Source of the DNA: Stentor roeselii
Lineage: Eukaryota; Ciliophora; Heterotrichea; Heterotrichida; Stentoridae
Direction: 5' to 3'
DNA length: 64,000 nucleotides
NCBI GenBank assembly: GCA_006503475.1
Contig: RSEH01000153.1
Span: 51,098-115,097 of the forward strand
The translations under genes and the position numbers were made by a program. The notes under the pieces were generated by a model. The model ran no database searches, was not told the DNA's origin, and worked only from the letters and a program-made list of their open reading frames with translations. Each line of letters starts with the position of its first letter. Positions within the stretch are counted from its first letter, which is position 1. Below are positions 17,890-27,101 of the stretch, one piece after another.

Positions 17890-19596
17890 ATGGAAAATTC
17901 GTCTAACTATTGGAAAGAAAATTACTTCAAGGTCTATGCGGAAAATAGACAGTTGAGACTTGAACTTGAGAAATTGAAGGAGGATTATAATGAACTTAAA
18001 GAAAAAATTAAGAAATTTGAGGGACCTGGACTGCTTAGGGTGCCGTCGAAAAAGGGATCTATGAAGATTTCGAGTTTAAGTGATTCGAGCCGTATTCAGA
18101 CTCTTACTTCGACTATTGTAGCACCTGCTTACGACATCAGCAAGCTAGAAGATGCAAGTCTAAAAGGATCATTCAAATTTTCAGCGTCCAGTTCAGGCAA
18201 ACTAAAAGTACTATCAGATGATTTTCCAGTGACCAGTGCTGACCTGAACCCAGACCTTCATTTATTTGAAGACCTGTTTATAATAGGCGTGAGCAAGGAC
18301 TTTAAATCAGCAAGTATCCTGGACCGCTACTTGAACGATTTTGAAATGTAATAAAAACTCAGACCAGCTTTCGAAGTACTTCACGACTTTTGCTTTCCAG
18401 CAGGAATCCACGTCCGACAACTTTTATTGTCTGACTCAGCTTCAGAGCTGAATCGTTTGTTATACGGGCAAAACATTACTCAACGTAATGAAAACATGTT
18501 TGTATTCACATTAAAGCCAGTGGAAGGTCTCAGTTCCTATCAATATAACACTCTAGATGTTCTTTACTTTTGCTGCATTGTAATCGAAGACATCGCCAAA
18601 TTCGAAACAGCAGATTGGATAGTTCCAAAATGTTACTGCCTGGCAAGTTACTTCCCCCTATTCGACCTTCACTTCCAATTACTATCTAAGCTTCTCTACA
18701 TGATCCGAATCCGTAGAATGGAAGAGTTAGGAGGTTTAACAGCATCAATAAAAAACTTTTCCTCTCCAGACCTAACCCAAATAGAAAAAGATCTTCTCGA
18801 GTCCTACCGTTCAAAGTCAGAGCCTTTAGGCGGTTCAACCTTTCACCTTCCAGTATCAATGCAAGACCCAATAACCCAGTACTTCCCCGCAGATTTCCAT
18901 TCAGTAGAAAGCATCTGGCTATGCACTCCAATCTTTTCCCTTCTTCAATTCAAGGACTTTTTCTGGCTTTGGAACGCGGTGCTTCTTGAGAAGTCAGTAG
19001 TTGTAGTAAGCTGCAACCTTGCACTGCTCACATCTTTTGTGTAAGACTTAAACAGCTTAGGACTGAAAAACATCCTGAGACCTCTGGAATGGCAACACGT
19101 TCTTCTGCCTCTCGTCCCTGACTCACTTCGAGAGTTAATCGAAGCTCCAGTTCCTTTGCTCATCGGAATCCCTGCCCCTGCTCCTCCTCTCAGAAAAAGC
19201 TACAAAAATCTGGTCTGGGTCATGCTTGACGAGCCGTCCATGGCAAGACGGTTGCAACCTGGCAAGAGAGTTTTAGGAGAAGTTAAAGAAATCTACTTGA
19301 ATGGCATCAAAGAAAAACTCGGATATGAATATGCGAAGTTCGGAAATTCAGGAATTGTGTATCAACCAAATGAAAAACAAAGTGAAGCGATTAAAAGTGT
19401 CGTTGTTTTAATGGTTTCTGCGATTAACTCACTGTTGAGAAATCTTCCGAAAGTGGAGAAAAATGACTTTCAACAGATTAACGTGGTTCTTGAAAATTCT
19501 CTTGGAAAATTTAACCAAGCAGACCATTTGTTTTTGAAATCGTTTTTCTCGACGCAGTTGTTGGTGCATTACCTTGAATCAAGTATTAAAGTGTAG
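17890..19596 (+). CDS. DENN-domain protein (probable Rab GEF)
   Basis: Three exons (17890-18347, 18363-19040, 19056-19596) give 558 residues. The N-terminus has a short coiled coil (residues about 10-45). The uDENN part begins near residue 130 and includes IPAFEVLHDFCFPAG, which crosses intron 1. The cDENN core includes FSLLQFKDFFWLWNAVLLEKSVVVVSCNLALLTSFV, continued after intron 2 by LRPLEWQHVLLPLVP and APVPLLIGI, the classic DENN pattern. DENN proteins catalyse GDP/GTP exchange on Rab GTPases in membrane traffic; the Rab partner cannot be told from sequence. Two in-frame stops separate these parts unless the 15-nt introns are removed. Confidence 0.9.
18348..18362 (+). other. 15-nt intron 1 of DENN gene
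   Basis: GTAATAAAAACTCAG with A at position 10. Removal makes Ile from AT and A, and continues the uDENN motif. Confidence 0.93.
19041..19055 (+). other. 15-nt intron 2 of DENN gene
   Basis: GTAAGACTTAAACAG with A at position 10. Removal makes Val from GT and C inside the cDENN core. Confidence 0.93.
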
Positions 19597-19629
19597 TTTT
19601 AATAGTAGAAGAAATGATTATTTTATAAT

Positions 19630-20346
19630 ATGAATCCACTTCAAGGCACTTTAATCATCAGGCCTATCTGTGCAAGACTTACACGTGACACTGACTTCTT
19701 ATCGAAAATGGACCCGTACTGTCAGGTTTCAATTGGAAACCAAGTCCAGAAGACGAAAATTGCTTCTGGAGCTGGAAAAAATCCAGCTTGGCAGGACCAG
19801 CTGGTATTTAAAATTTCAGCTGATGATATCATCAGGATCGCGATTTATGATTATGACTTTAACTCCAGAGATGACGTGGTCGCTGAAGGGTCGTGTCCGT
19901 TGTCGAGAGTTATTCAAAATCGTGAATGGAGTGATACTGTTGAAATGACTTATAAAGGACGAGCTGCTGGGAATATTACAATTAGTGCGAGTTTTACTTC
20001 TGATTTGAATTATGCTCCTCAGCCGAATATTGTGGTGGTTAATCAGGTCCCGCAGTATTCTCCTGGGTATCCGCCTAGTGTATACCCGCAGATGCCACCG
20101 ATGCAAGCGTATCAACCTCCTCCTGTTTATCAGCCTCCTCCTGTTTATCAGCCGCCTCCTGTTTATCAGAACCCTCCTGCTTATCAACCTCCTCCAGCTT
20201 ATCAAGCCCCTCCAGCTTATCCACAGACGTATCCTGAGTATCCTGCTACTTACCCTGCTGGATATTACCCAGATCCATATTCTACAGGTATTCAAAACCC
20301 AGATGCTTATTTACACCATCCTAACTGCCCACACCACTACTATTAA
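19630..20346 (+). CDS. C2-domain protein with Pro/Tyr-rich tail
   Basis: 238 residues from ATG 19630, right after TTATAAT. Residues about 4-120 form a C2 domain: GTLIIRPICARLT, KMDPYCQVSIGNQ, NPAWQDQLVF, IAIYDYDFNSRDDVVAEG. The Asp residues of the usual Ca2+-binding loops (DPY, DYDFNSRDD) are present, so Ca2+-dependent lipid binding is plausible. Residues about 140-238 are a Pro/Tyr/Gln-rich tail containing six hexapeptide repeats. This layout resembles plant and protist C2 proteins with PPxY-like tails. The cellular role is not known from sequence. Confidence 0.85.
   Translation: MNPLQGTLIIRPICARLTRDTDFLSKMDPYCQVSIGNQVQKTKIASGAGKNPAWQDQLVFKISADDIIRIAIYDYDFNSRDDVVAEGSCPLSRVIQNREWSDTVEMTYKGRAAGNITISASFTSDLNYAPQPNIVVVNQVPQYSPGYPPSVYPQMPPMQAYQPPPVYQPPPVYQPPPVYQNPPAYQPPPAYQAPPAYPQTYPEYPATYPAGYYPDPYSTGIQNPDAYLHHPNCPHHYY
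20113..20220 (+). repeat. Six 18-bp coding repeats (QPPPVY-type)
   Basis: Six in-frame 18-bp units encode QPPPVY three times, then QNPPAY, QPPPAY and QAPPAY. The units differ mostly at third positions and lie in the C2 protein tail. Confidence 0.9.
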
Positions 20347-20374
20347 TCAGATTTTATAACAAATAATCTTATTA

Positions 20375-21741
20375 ATGGAAATTCCTAAGCTGAACCAAAA
20401 CCTATTCAAATCTGAATCAACCACCCCAACAAAGCATTGCATTGAGCTAATAAAACAGGCAGATCACTTGTTGAAAAGGATAAATGATGAAAAATCGAAA
20501 AAGGTGAAAGGAAAAGAAGAGAGTTCGATGAGTCCTCAATTCCTGAAAGCGGTAAAAAATCTATCAAGTAGATTGAAAACTTATAAAAAGATTGATGGAA
20601 GTCTTATTACTAGGCCGGTGCCAACTGTTGTAGAAAAAATAGGACCAGGAAGTTACAACGTTGTAAGATCATTCACACCTATAATTTCCCCTGCGAATTT
20701 ATTACTGGAAAAAATGAGTAAATTTAAACAGGCCTAAAACACAACAACTCAATCATCGCTCCTAACTTCATCGAAAAAAACAAATCAATACAAAAAAACG
20801 ACTACTTCGCACGAGACCACAACATAAGAGTCATCAATAATCTCGACTCAAGATTAATAGCACAAAAGCGGCTTAACTTCATTCACCGAGCAAGATTCTT
20901 AGAAAAGGCAGGAACTCATCATCACCTTAAATTAAGAAAGAATTACGAAATAATCGTCAAGTTATCAGCAGTGCTTATCGTATGTCTTACATTTCCATCA
21001 AAAATAATTTCAATTCTTGCACACAAAAAAGTGACTTTTAAATAGAAACTTCGAGTTCTTTGCATTCACAACCTTGTATGGCTCACTCAAGTAATTCGAG
21101 TCGTTGGAAAATTTATTAAAATAGTCAAAAAAATTAGAAAAAAAATCGCTGATAAAAATATTGTTGGAGTTGCGCCTCCAATTTTAAAGTTTTTTATGAA
21201 AAAGCAAAAAGATATGCAAAGAGTTTTGGTAAAAGTTGTTAATAAAATCAGGAAATCGAATATATTATTTTTACTGCATGTTAGATGGAGAAGGTCAGTT
21301 CTTGTTATACAGAAAAATTTTCGATTAGCTAGATTGATAAAAAAAGCAAGAATTGATATGTTGATCATGTTTTTAGATAAAATTGCGAAAGAAGTAAAAA
21401 TTTGGAATTCTTCGAAAATTAACCAAAAAGTTGATATTGCTCAGAGGTTGTTGAAAGATCTCGTTTTTAATCATGCAAGAGCTATGATCAAATATAAAAA
21501 TGACATGAAACCCACAATGAATAAATTCAGCAGAAACATGTTTTTTGTTGACAGCAACGCGAATTCTGAATTTTCAGGAAGAAATGTAAATTTCTCGAAC
21601 TTAAAAAAACCGAGACTAACAATTTTCACTCAGAAAAAAGAAATCCTCGAAAACCTGATGTTTATGGAAAAAACTGGGAAAAAATCCAGTTTCAAGACGT
21701 TTAAAATAGTAAAAAAAGTGATCAGCATCAGAAAAAAGTGA
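20375..21741 (+). CDS. GPGxY (SHIPPO/STPGR-like) protein with basic IQ-like C-terminus
   Basis: Proposed exons 20375-20717, 20732-21030 and 21046-21741 give 445 residues. The N-terminal part ends in EKIGPGSYNVV (GPGSY at residues 90-94), the STPGR/SHIPPO-type motif of microtubule-associated ciliary proteins. The later exons are strongly basic and helical. LHVRWRRSVLVIQKNFRLARLIKK near residue 300 resembles an IQ calmodulin-binding motif. Joining needs a 14-nt intron (frame change 2 to 1) and a 15-nt intron that begins GTG. Each exon is open and in register only with this model. A single-base assembly error near 20718-20731 could also explain the first junction. Microtubule association is inference. 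Confidence 0.6.
20718..20731 (+). other. Candidate 14-nt intron
   Basis: GTAAATTTAAACAG is 14 nt, not 15; the A six bases from the 3' end is kept. Removal joins A with GC (Ser) and enters the only open frame downstream. It could be a true 14-nt intron or a 15-nt intron with one base missing in the assembly. Confidence 0.6.
21031..21045 (+). other. 15-nt intron starting GTG
   Basis: GTGACTTTTAAATAG, phase 0, with A at position 10. It is the only intron of the set with GTG instead of GTA. Its TAG would stop the frame if retained. Confidence 0.7.
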
Positions 21742-22028
21742 TCTATAAACTCAAACTAACAAATTAATAATTAAAATAGTTTTTCATTTTACTCTTAATT
21801 CAATGAAATCAAATATTAATCCACTAAAACATTTCATAACAAAACTCCAAAAAGCAACCTTATTGAAATTATCCTCAAATCTCCCTTCAATCCCTAAACA
21901 ACAAATCCCTCCGAATAATCTAAAACCCCTAAAAACCCCAAACATCTCAACCCTTCCTTCCCCATCACCAAAACCCACGTCATCCAAAACCCCTAAAAAA
22001 ACTGCCAAAATTCTAAAAATGTCCATAA

Positions 22029-23501
22029 ATGGGTTGTTCCTTTCACAAAAGCCGTCCATCAAACCAAGCCCGTCGTTCTCAATTAAAATCCCGTGAAATC
22101 ACGATAACTCCAGGAACTTTCCTAAAAATATCTCGTGAAAGCCTCTACAGCAACTACCGAGAGATAAAAAAATTAGGAGCAGGAGCATTTGCCCAAGTCT
22201 TTCTTTGCGAGCACATCCCAACGGGTACCCAGCGCGCAGTGAAGATAATTCACAAGGCAGGACTATCAAACCAGCAGCGAGACCCGATTTACAGGTTGAA
22301 GGAAATTCAGATATTGAAGGATTTAGACCATCCTAATATTTTGAAGTGCTTTGAAATCTTTGAGGATGAGGAAAAATATTACGTCTCGACTGAGTACTGC
22401 TCTGGGGGAGACCTCTTTGGTGAAATACTTAAAATGAAGAAGTTTACAGAAGCCCAGGCAGCTGAGATCATGTTTCAGCTCTTGTCGGCTCTGACGTATT
22501 GTCATGAAAAAAATGTCATTCATCGTGACTTGAAACCTGAGAATATTTTACTGCTGGGAGAAGATAGTAAACTTACTTTGAAAGTTGCGGATTTTGGAAG
22601 CTCTTGTATTTTGGATAAGGAGAGAAAACTTAGTGGGTGCTTTGGGTCGGCTTATTATGTTGCTCCGGAGGTTTTGAAAAATAATTATAATGAAAAATGT
22701 GATATTTGGAGTCTTGGGGTTATTATGTATATATTACTCACTGGAAGACCTCCTTATTCTGGACGTGATACTGAAGCTATTTTGGAACAGGTTAGGACTA
22801 ATCCACTTGTCATCACTCCCTTCAAGGTCCTAGGCCTATCAGAAGAATCAGTTGAATTACTAAAGCTCCTTCTCGCAATCCAGCCAACCACTAGAATCGA
22901 AGCAAAAGAAGCAGTAATCCATCCATGGATAACCTTGCACAGATCCGCAGGGCTTCCCGAGGTTGAAATAATTTTAGAAAACCTTCAAAAGTTTAACTAT
23001 GATTCAAAGTTAAAAGAAGCAGTTCATGTTTTTTTAGCTTCTCAGGTGATTTCGAACTCAGAACTTGCAATAATAAGAAAAAACTTTCAGATCCTTGATA
23101 AAGACGGCGACGGTAAAATCACGAGATCTGAGCTTTTCTCACAGTACTCAAAACTGATGAAAATTGATGAAGCTCGAAGGGTTGTCGATGAAATTATAGC
23201 AAATTTAGATCAGGATGGTGATGGAAACATTGATTATACAGAATTTTTAATATCTTGTTATGACCTTCAGAAGAGTATTTCAGTTCAACAACTTGAAATC
23301 GCTTTCAAAATGTTTGATAGTGATGACAGTGGGACTATTACTTTAGATGAGATTAGAAATACTTTAGGAAGTGATCAAATTATTGGGCAGGACGCCTGGG
23401 AACTTATTTTGAAGGAAGCTGATCTTAATGGAGATGGTTGTATTGATTTGAAAGAGTTCATAGCGTTGATGAGTACGAAAGTGAATCAAGAAAAGCTGTG
23501 A
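22029..23501 (+). CDS. Calcium-dependent protein kinase (CDPK)
   Basis: 490 residues starting MGCSFHK, a likely myristoylation/palmitoylation site. The kinase domain spans about 43-301: GAGAFAQV, Lys72 in AVKII, HRDLKPEN with Asp167, DFG with Asp188, and APE. A junction helix follows (about 310-345). Four EF hands follow at 357-368, 394-405, 430-441 and 465-476, each starting with Asp, ending with Glu and carrying normal ligands. This is the standard CDPK layout of plants, ciliates and apicomplexans, where Ca2+ binding releases the autoinhibited kinase. Length is typical. An earlier in-frame GTG or TTG is not needed, because the ATG follows CCATAA. Confidence 0.95.
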   Translation: MGCSFHKSRPSNQARRSQLKSREITITPGTFLKISRESLYSNYREIKKLGAGAFAQVFLCEHIPTGTQRAVKIIHKAGLSNQQRDPIYRLKEIQILKDLDHPNILKCFEIFEDEEKYYVSTEYCSGGDLFGEILKMKKFTEAQAAEIMFQLLSALTYCHEKNVIHRDLKPENILLLGEDSKLTLKVADFGSSCILDKERKLSGCFGSAYYVAPEVLKNNYNEKCDIWSLGVIMYILLTGRPPYSGRDTEAILEQVRTNPLVITPFKVLGLSEESVELLKLLLAIQPTTRIEAKEAVIHPWITLHRSAGLPEVEIILENLQKFNYDSKLKEAVHVFLASQVISNSELAIIRKNFQILDKDGDGKITRSELFSQYSKLMKIDEARRVVDEIIANLDQDGDGNIDYTEFLISCYDLQKSISVQQLEIAFKMFDSDDSGTITLDEIRNTLGSDQIIGQDAWELILKEADLNGDGCIDLKEFIALMSTKVNQEKL

Positions 23502-23645
23502 AGGAATTGTTTTAATAAAGACAGTTGATTTATTAATATGAATGTTGAGAATCGTGAATGTATGGTTTTAGGTAATTAAATAGATAACAGTTTCCGATTT
23601 TTCTATTCTATTCATGCCTAACTTTCTACTAACCTCTAGTTTATA

Positions 23646-24203
23646 ATGTTTATTTTTCTTTTATTCTCTCTCGTCAACTGCAACCGGTTCTTAGTGGACA
23701 CTCTGGACCACATAAAGTTCGTTCGGGATATTCGAGGTCTAGGGCTGAAGCAAGAACTCCACACATCGATTGACTTGCTCTACCCGATGGACTGCATTTT
23801 GTTTGAATCCATTTCAAAAGACTGGTTCATCGACATCGAAGAGGTTCCAAAAGACCTTCAGGCGGAGTTCGAGTCAAATATCGACATCGAGCTTCCCTCA
23901 TCTTTATCAAATGCTCATAAATACACAATCAGGTTCAATAAAACCACTTCTTTCATGATTCCGATTCACCTCAGATACAATGAGTGCTCTTATACAGAGA
24001 AGTACAAGGAAATCTCCCTTCCAAATCCTACTCTCAAATGTGAAGGGAATCTTTATAGGATCAAGGGCGATCAAATCTCAGCTTTTGTTCCTGTTGGAGA
24101 CTTGAGAGATCGTGACTTGGTACTTATGGCGACTTTTTTGTTAGTCGCTGTCTCTGTAGGATGGATCGGATGGAGCGTTTTTAAAGGATTTCAAAGAAAA
24201 TAA
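23646..24203 (+). CDS. PIGX: PIG-X/Pbn1-like subunit of GPI mannosyltransferase I
   Basis: 185 residues starting right after TTATA. The protein has a signal peptide (MFIFLLFSLVNC), a lumenal domain and one C-terminal transmembrane helix (about 158-178) with a short basic tail. The lumenal part follows PIG-X: FVRDIRGLGL near the start (compare GFHRDL), LHTSIDLLYPMDC, ESNIDIELPSSLS, IPIHLRYNE, LPNPTLKC and FVPVGDL before the membrane span. PIG-X stabilises PIG-M, which adds the first mannose to GPI precursors in the ER. Length is close to the mammalian form (about 250). PIG-M is not in the window. Confidence 0.8.
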   Translation: MFIFLLFSLVNCNRFLVDTLDHIKFVRDIRGLGLKQELHTSIDLLYPMDCILFESISKDWFIDIEEVPKDLQAEFESNIDIELPSSLSNAHKYTIRFNKTTSFMIPIHLRYNECSYTEKYKEISLPNPTLKCEGNLYRIKGDQISAFVPVGDLRDRDLVLMATFLLVAVSVGWIGWSVFKGFQRK

Positions 24204-24459
24204 GTTTTTAAAGGGTTTCTAAAATAATTGAGGAACTTTTTTAGATTGGAGATTAAGGAGATTTCTTTCATGTTTGGAGAATTTTTTTTATATTGAGAAT
24301 TATTCATGGAGGTATTAAAGTTGATTTAGTTATAATGAACCAGAATCATTTTTTGTAATGTAAAGAAGAAAATCCTTTAGATAATCAAATGCTTGTCACT
24401 AAAAAAAATTTCAAGTCAATCTATGACTGCTAACTTTTCATTACTCAGAAACTAAAATC

Positions 24460-25455
24460 TTAAACTAAATATATTAAAATCCCAGGCACTAAATACATTC
24501 CCCAAGTAATATCATCAATGAGATCCCAATACAAAGAAGTATATACATCTTCAACACAATCATCATTATTCTGAATGAGCATATACCAGTAAGTCTTATA
24601 ATAATACAACATAAGTTCCTGATAATTCGGTTTATCCCAAAACTTCTTAATACATTCCGTATTAAACCTTCTCTCAGTATTACACAAGATGCTAACTTCA
24701 CTAGAAAGCCAATTCCCAAAGCTGCTAATATACAAACTGTAGTAATTATCCCCCGGAAACAACGAGCAATACCCTTGCCCATCTTTATTAAACCCACAGC
24801 TGCAATCAGAGTAAAAAATCATTCCACTAGCCAACTGAGAATAACACTCTGTGTAATTCGTGCATGGTTTCGGCAGTTCTCCAGCACTTTGAATAGCATC
24901 AATACATTTATTCTGCCAACAACACCCAGTTTCACAGAAAAACGAATTATACATCGCGCAATTTGCAACATTTTGTCCTACTTTTAAACTGAAATACTTG
25001 ACGCAAATGCCATTTAAACACCCTGCTGAATTTTCACAGTCAAAGTCTCTTTCACAGCCGGATTCACCTGCAGGGATTAAAGAAATGCATTTTCCGACAT
25101 TGCAGTAAAGACCTGGGGCGCATTGCGTGTTTATTGAACATGCCTCGTTTAGCTCTTGACCCTGGCAGTAGCCGTATTTGCATTTGCCGTAGCGACACTT
25201 GTGAGTCTTTTTCTTGCAGGGCTCTCCTGGGTAGGCAAGGCTTTGGCTTATGTGAATCTTTGGAATGCATTTGGAGACCTCGAAGTCTGTCTGGCAAAAG
25301 TAGTCATCGGGGCAGGGGTTTAGGTAGATAGTGTCGTTTTGCATTATTGAACAGGTATGTGAAGGCATCTCGACTGTGCCGTCGTTGCATTTCGTTTTGA
25401 AACATAAGGAATTCAGTGAGTTGATTATTCCTGCTGTTAGCACCAGGTCGAACAT
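24460..25455 (-). CDS. Secreted or surface-anchored Cys-rich protein
   Basis: 331 residues from ATG 25455. A weak signal peptide precedes about 34 Cys residues spaced in small disulfide modules: CSINTQCAPGLYCNVGKC, CERDFDCENSAGCLNGIC, CETGCCWQNKC. The modules recall the Dickkopf/EGF-like small-knot style seen in many ciliate extracellular proteins, but I cannot name a family. Sequons NDT and NYT are present. The last 14 residues (WGMYLVPGILIYLV) are hydrophobic and end the protein, which fits a GPI-anchor signal or a tail anchor. Orientation is convergent with PIGX, a GPI-pathway gene; that is probably chance. Confidence 0.75.
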   Translation of the reverse strand: MFDLVLTAGIINSLNSLCFKTKCNDGTVEMPSHTCSIMQNDTIYLNPCPDDYFCQTDFEVSKCIPKIHISQSLAYPGEPCKKKTHKCRYGKCKYGYCQGQELNEACSINTQCAPGLYCNVGKCISLIPAGESGCERDFDCENSAGCLNGICVKYFSLKVGQNVANCAMYNSFFCETGCCWQNKCIDAIQSAGELPKPCTNYTECYSQLASGMIFYSDCSCGFNKDGQGYCSLFPGDNYYSLYISSFGNWLSSEVSILCNTERRFNTECIKKFWDKPNYQELMLYYYKTYWYMLIQNNDDCVEDVYTSLYWDLIDDITWGMYLVPGILIYLV

Positions 25456-25753
25456 ATTTATTGTTGATGAAGGGAATCATGATGACTTGAGTCAGTAAAG
25501 AGATGTGATGGTTTAAGTTAATTTTGAAGTAGTTTGATAATAGTTTTTATTGTTAATTGAATTGTCAAGAATAAGGATTTATGATGGTTTATGATAGTAG
25601 TCATTCCAGGTCATAATAAGAGATTTATTATATTTAGATTAATCACAGGTAACAGTATTAAGCGAAATTATTTACTAAAAAGTATAATAGATCATTAAAA
25701 AACCTCAGTAGTCAAATCGTTAGAAAAGGTTAGAATCACTGCAAAATTTATAA

Positions 25754-26959
25754 ATGAACGGATTGTTTTTCATTTTATGGATCCTTCTATGCGGGTTAAT
25801 CTACATCCCAGTAGGAGTCCTCCTGATCTACAAGTCCAACAAAAAATCGATCAGAAACCGTTCTCCTCTATTCGTTTCAATCGGTCACTGGAGTAACCTA
25901 ATCGAGACAGTTTTCCTTCTAATCGCGCTATACCGATACCCATCATCACCATCCTCAGGTTGGGCATTTGACCAACTTTACCGTTTATTCACAATAATCG
26001 TGCACTACTCTTACTTCATATCCTACGTGCTGCGCTGTTACCGTCTTTATTTTATCTTTAACCTCGATAACAAAAGAGACGAGACCGACAGTTTTTTTAA
26101 TGCAAACATTCAAAGATCAGGTCAAAAATGGTTATTTAAAGTCTTCATCACATCCCTTTGGCCAGTGGTAATAATCGCTGTTCTAATAGCTTTAATCCCA
26201 GAAATAAGCAGCTACTTCCCAGCAGCTTACTATGAAGAGACTGAACCTAACTCAGGAGCGACAGCTAACTTTATATCTGAAGGGATTTATTTATTCGTGT
26301 TGTTTATCGAGGAAATCGTTTTTATTTTCTCAGTTTTTAAACTTAGGAATATTCAAGATGACTTTAAAATCACTGTCGAAATGAGCCTGGTTTGTGCATT
26401 GTGGGTCTTGACTGGCATGGTCTCGATCTTTACTAATGTCAACGTCTGGCTTGTGGAAGTGATCGTCAGGAACCACCTTATCATGATCATGAGCAGCATT
26501 TATCCACTTGTCAAGTCTTTCAATGCAGAGTCGTTTGAAGAAGTGATCACATTGGAAATGCTTCAAAGTCTTGAACTTATTCTCCAGTCTGAAGTCATTT
26601 TAAATACTTTTGAAAAAGTGATTCAACTTAAAACTGTTAAAAATTATAAAGGATGTGAAGTACTTGACTTGTGGCTTAAATGTGAAAATTTCAGGTTTAA
26701 AGAAACACCAGAGTTAAAAAGAGAAATTTTAGAAAATGCGAAAAAAGTGAAGATTTTTTCGAAGTCGCCGAATGGGATTAGTTTTGAATGTTTTCATATT
26801 TTAAACCAGCACTTTTTGCCAGTTTTTCGTGAGTCAGGAGAATTTAAGGACTTGATTCATCAGACGACGCAGCAGCAGATCTATATGAACCGTCTTCTGC
26901 AGACTTCATTGATAGGGTGTGAAAGTGATCCAGTTTACGTATTTCGTAACAAAGATTAG
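25754..26959 (+). CDS. Seven-transmembrane RGS protein (AtRGS1-like layout)
   Basis: 401 residues starting after TTTATAA. Seven hydrophobic helices occupy about residues 4-255. A cytoplasmic RGS-like domain covers about 265-385, with FEEVITLEML, ILNTFEKVIQ, VLDLWLKCENF (the W-L-x-C-E-x-F signature) and the FRESGEFKDLI end. RGS domains speed GTP hydrolysis by G-alpha subunits. A 7TM receptor fused to an RGS domain is known from plant AtRGS1 and some protists and fungi. The fusion suggests a receptor that switches off its own G protein. The 7TM part has no family motif I recognise. Confidence 0.8.
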   Translation: MNGLFFILWILLCGLIYIPVGVLLIYKSNKKSIRNRSPLFVSIGHWSNLIETVFLLIALYRYPSSPSSGWAFDQLYRLFTIIVHYSYFISYVLRCYRLYFIFNLDNKRDETDSFFNANIQRSGQKWLFKVFITSLWPVVIIAVLIALIPEISSYFPAAYYEETEPNSGATANFISEGIYLFVLFIEEIVFIFSVFKLRNIQDDFKITVEMSLVCALWVLTGMVSIFTNVNVWLVEVIVRNHLIMIMSSIYPLVKSFNAESFEEVITLEMLQSLELILQSEVILNTFEKVIQLKTVKNYKGCEVLDLWLKCENFRFKETPELKREILENAKKVKIFSKSPNGISFECFHILNQHFLPVFRESGEFKDLIHQTTQQQIYMNRLLQTSLIGCESDPVYVFRNKD

Positions 26960-27101
26960 TCCAGGATAAATAAATCTTTAAAGTTTCTATTTATTATAAG
27001 ATGAAGTAAACGTGGGCTAGGAAGTGACCTGCTTGCCTTGTTAGTAACAAAGACCAGTACAAGTTAATAATAAATCTCTAAACTTTCCATTCATTAAAAA
27101 C

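Noticed and set aside
19816-20295. Arg/Ile-rich frame opposite the C2 protein tail
   Set aside because: It is the antisense of the 18-bp Pro/Tyr repeats, with no protein-like composition.
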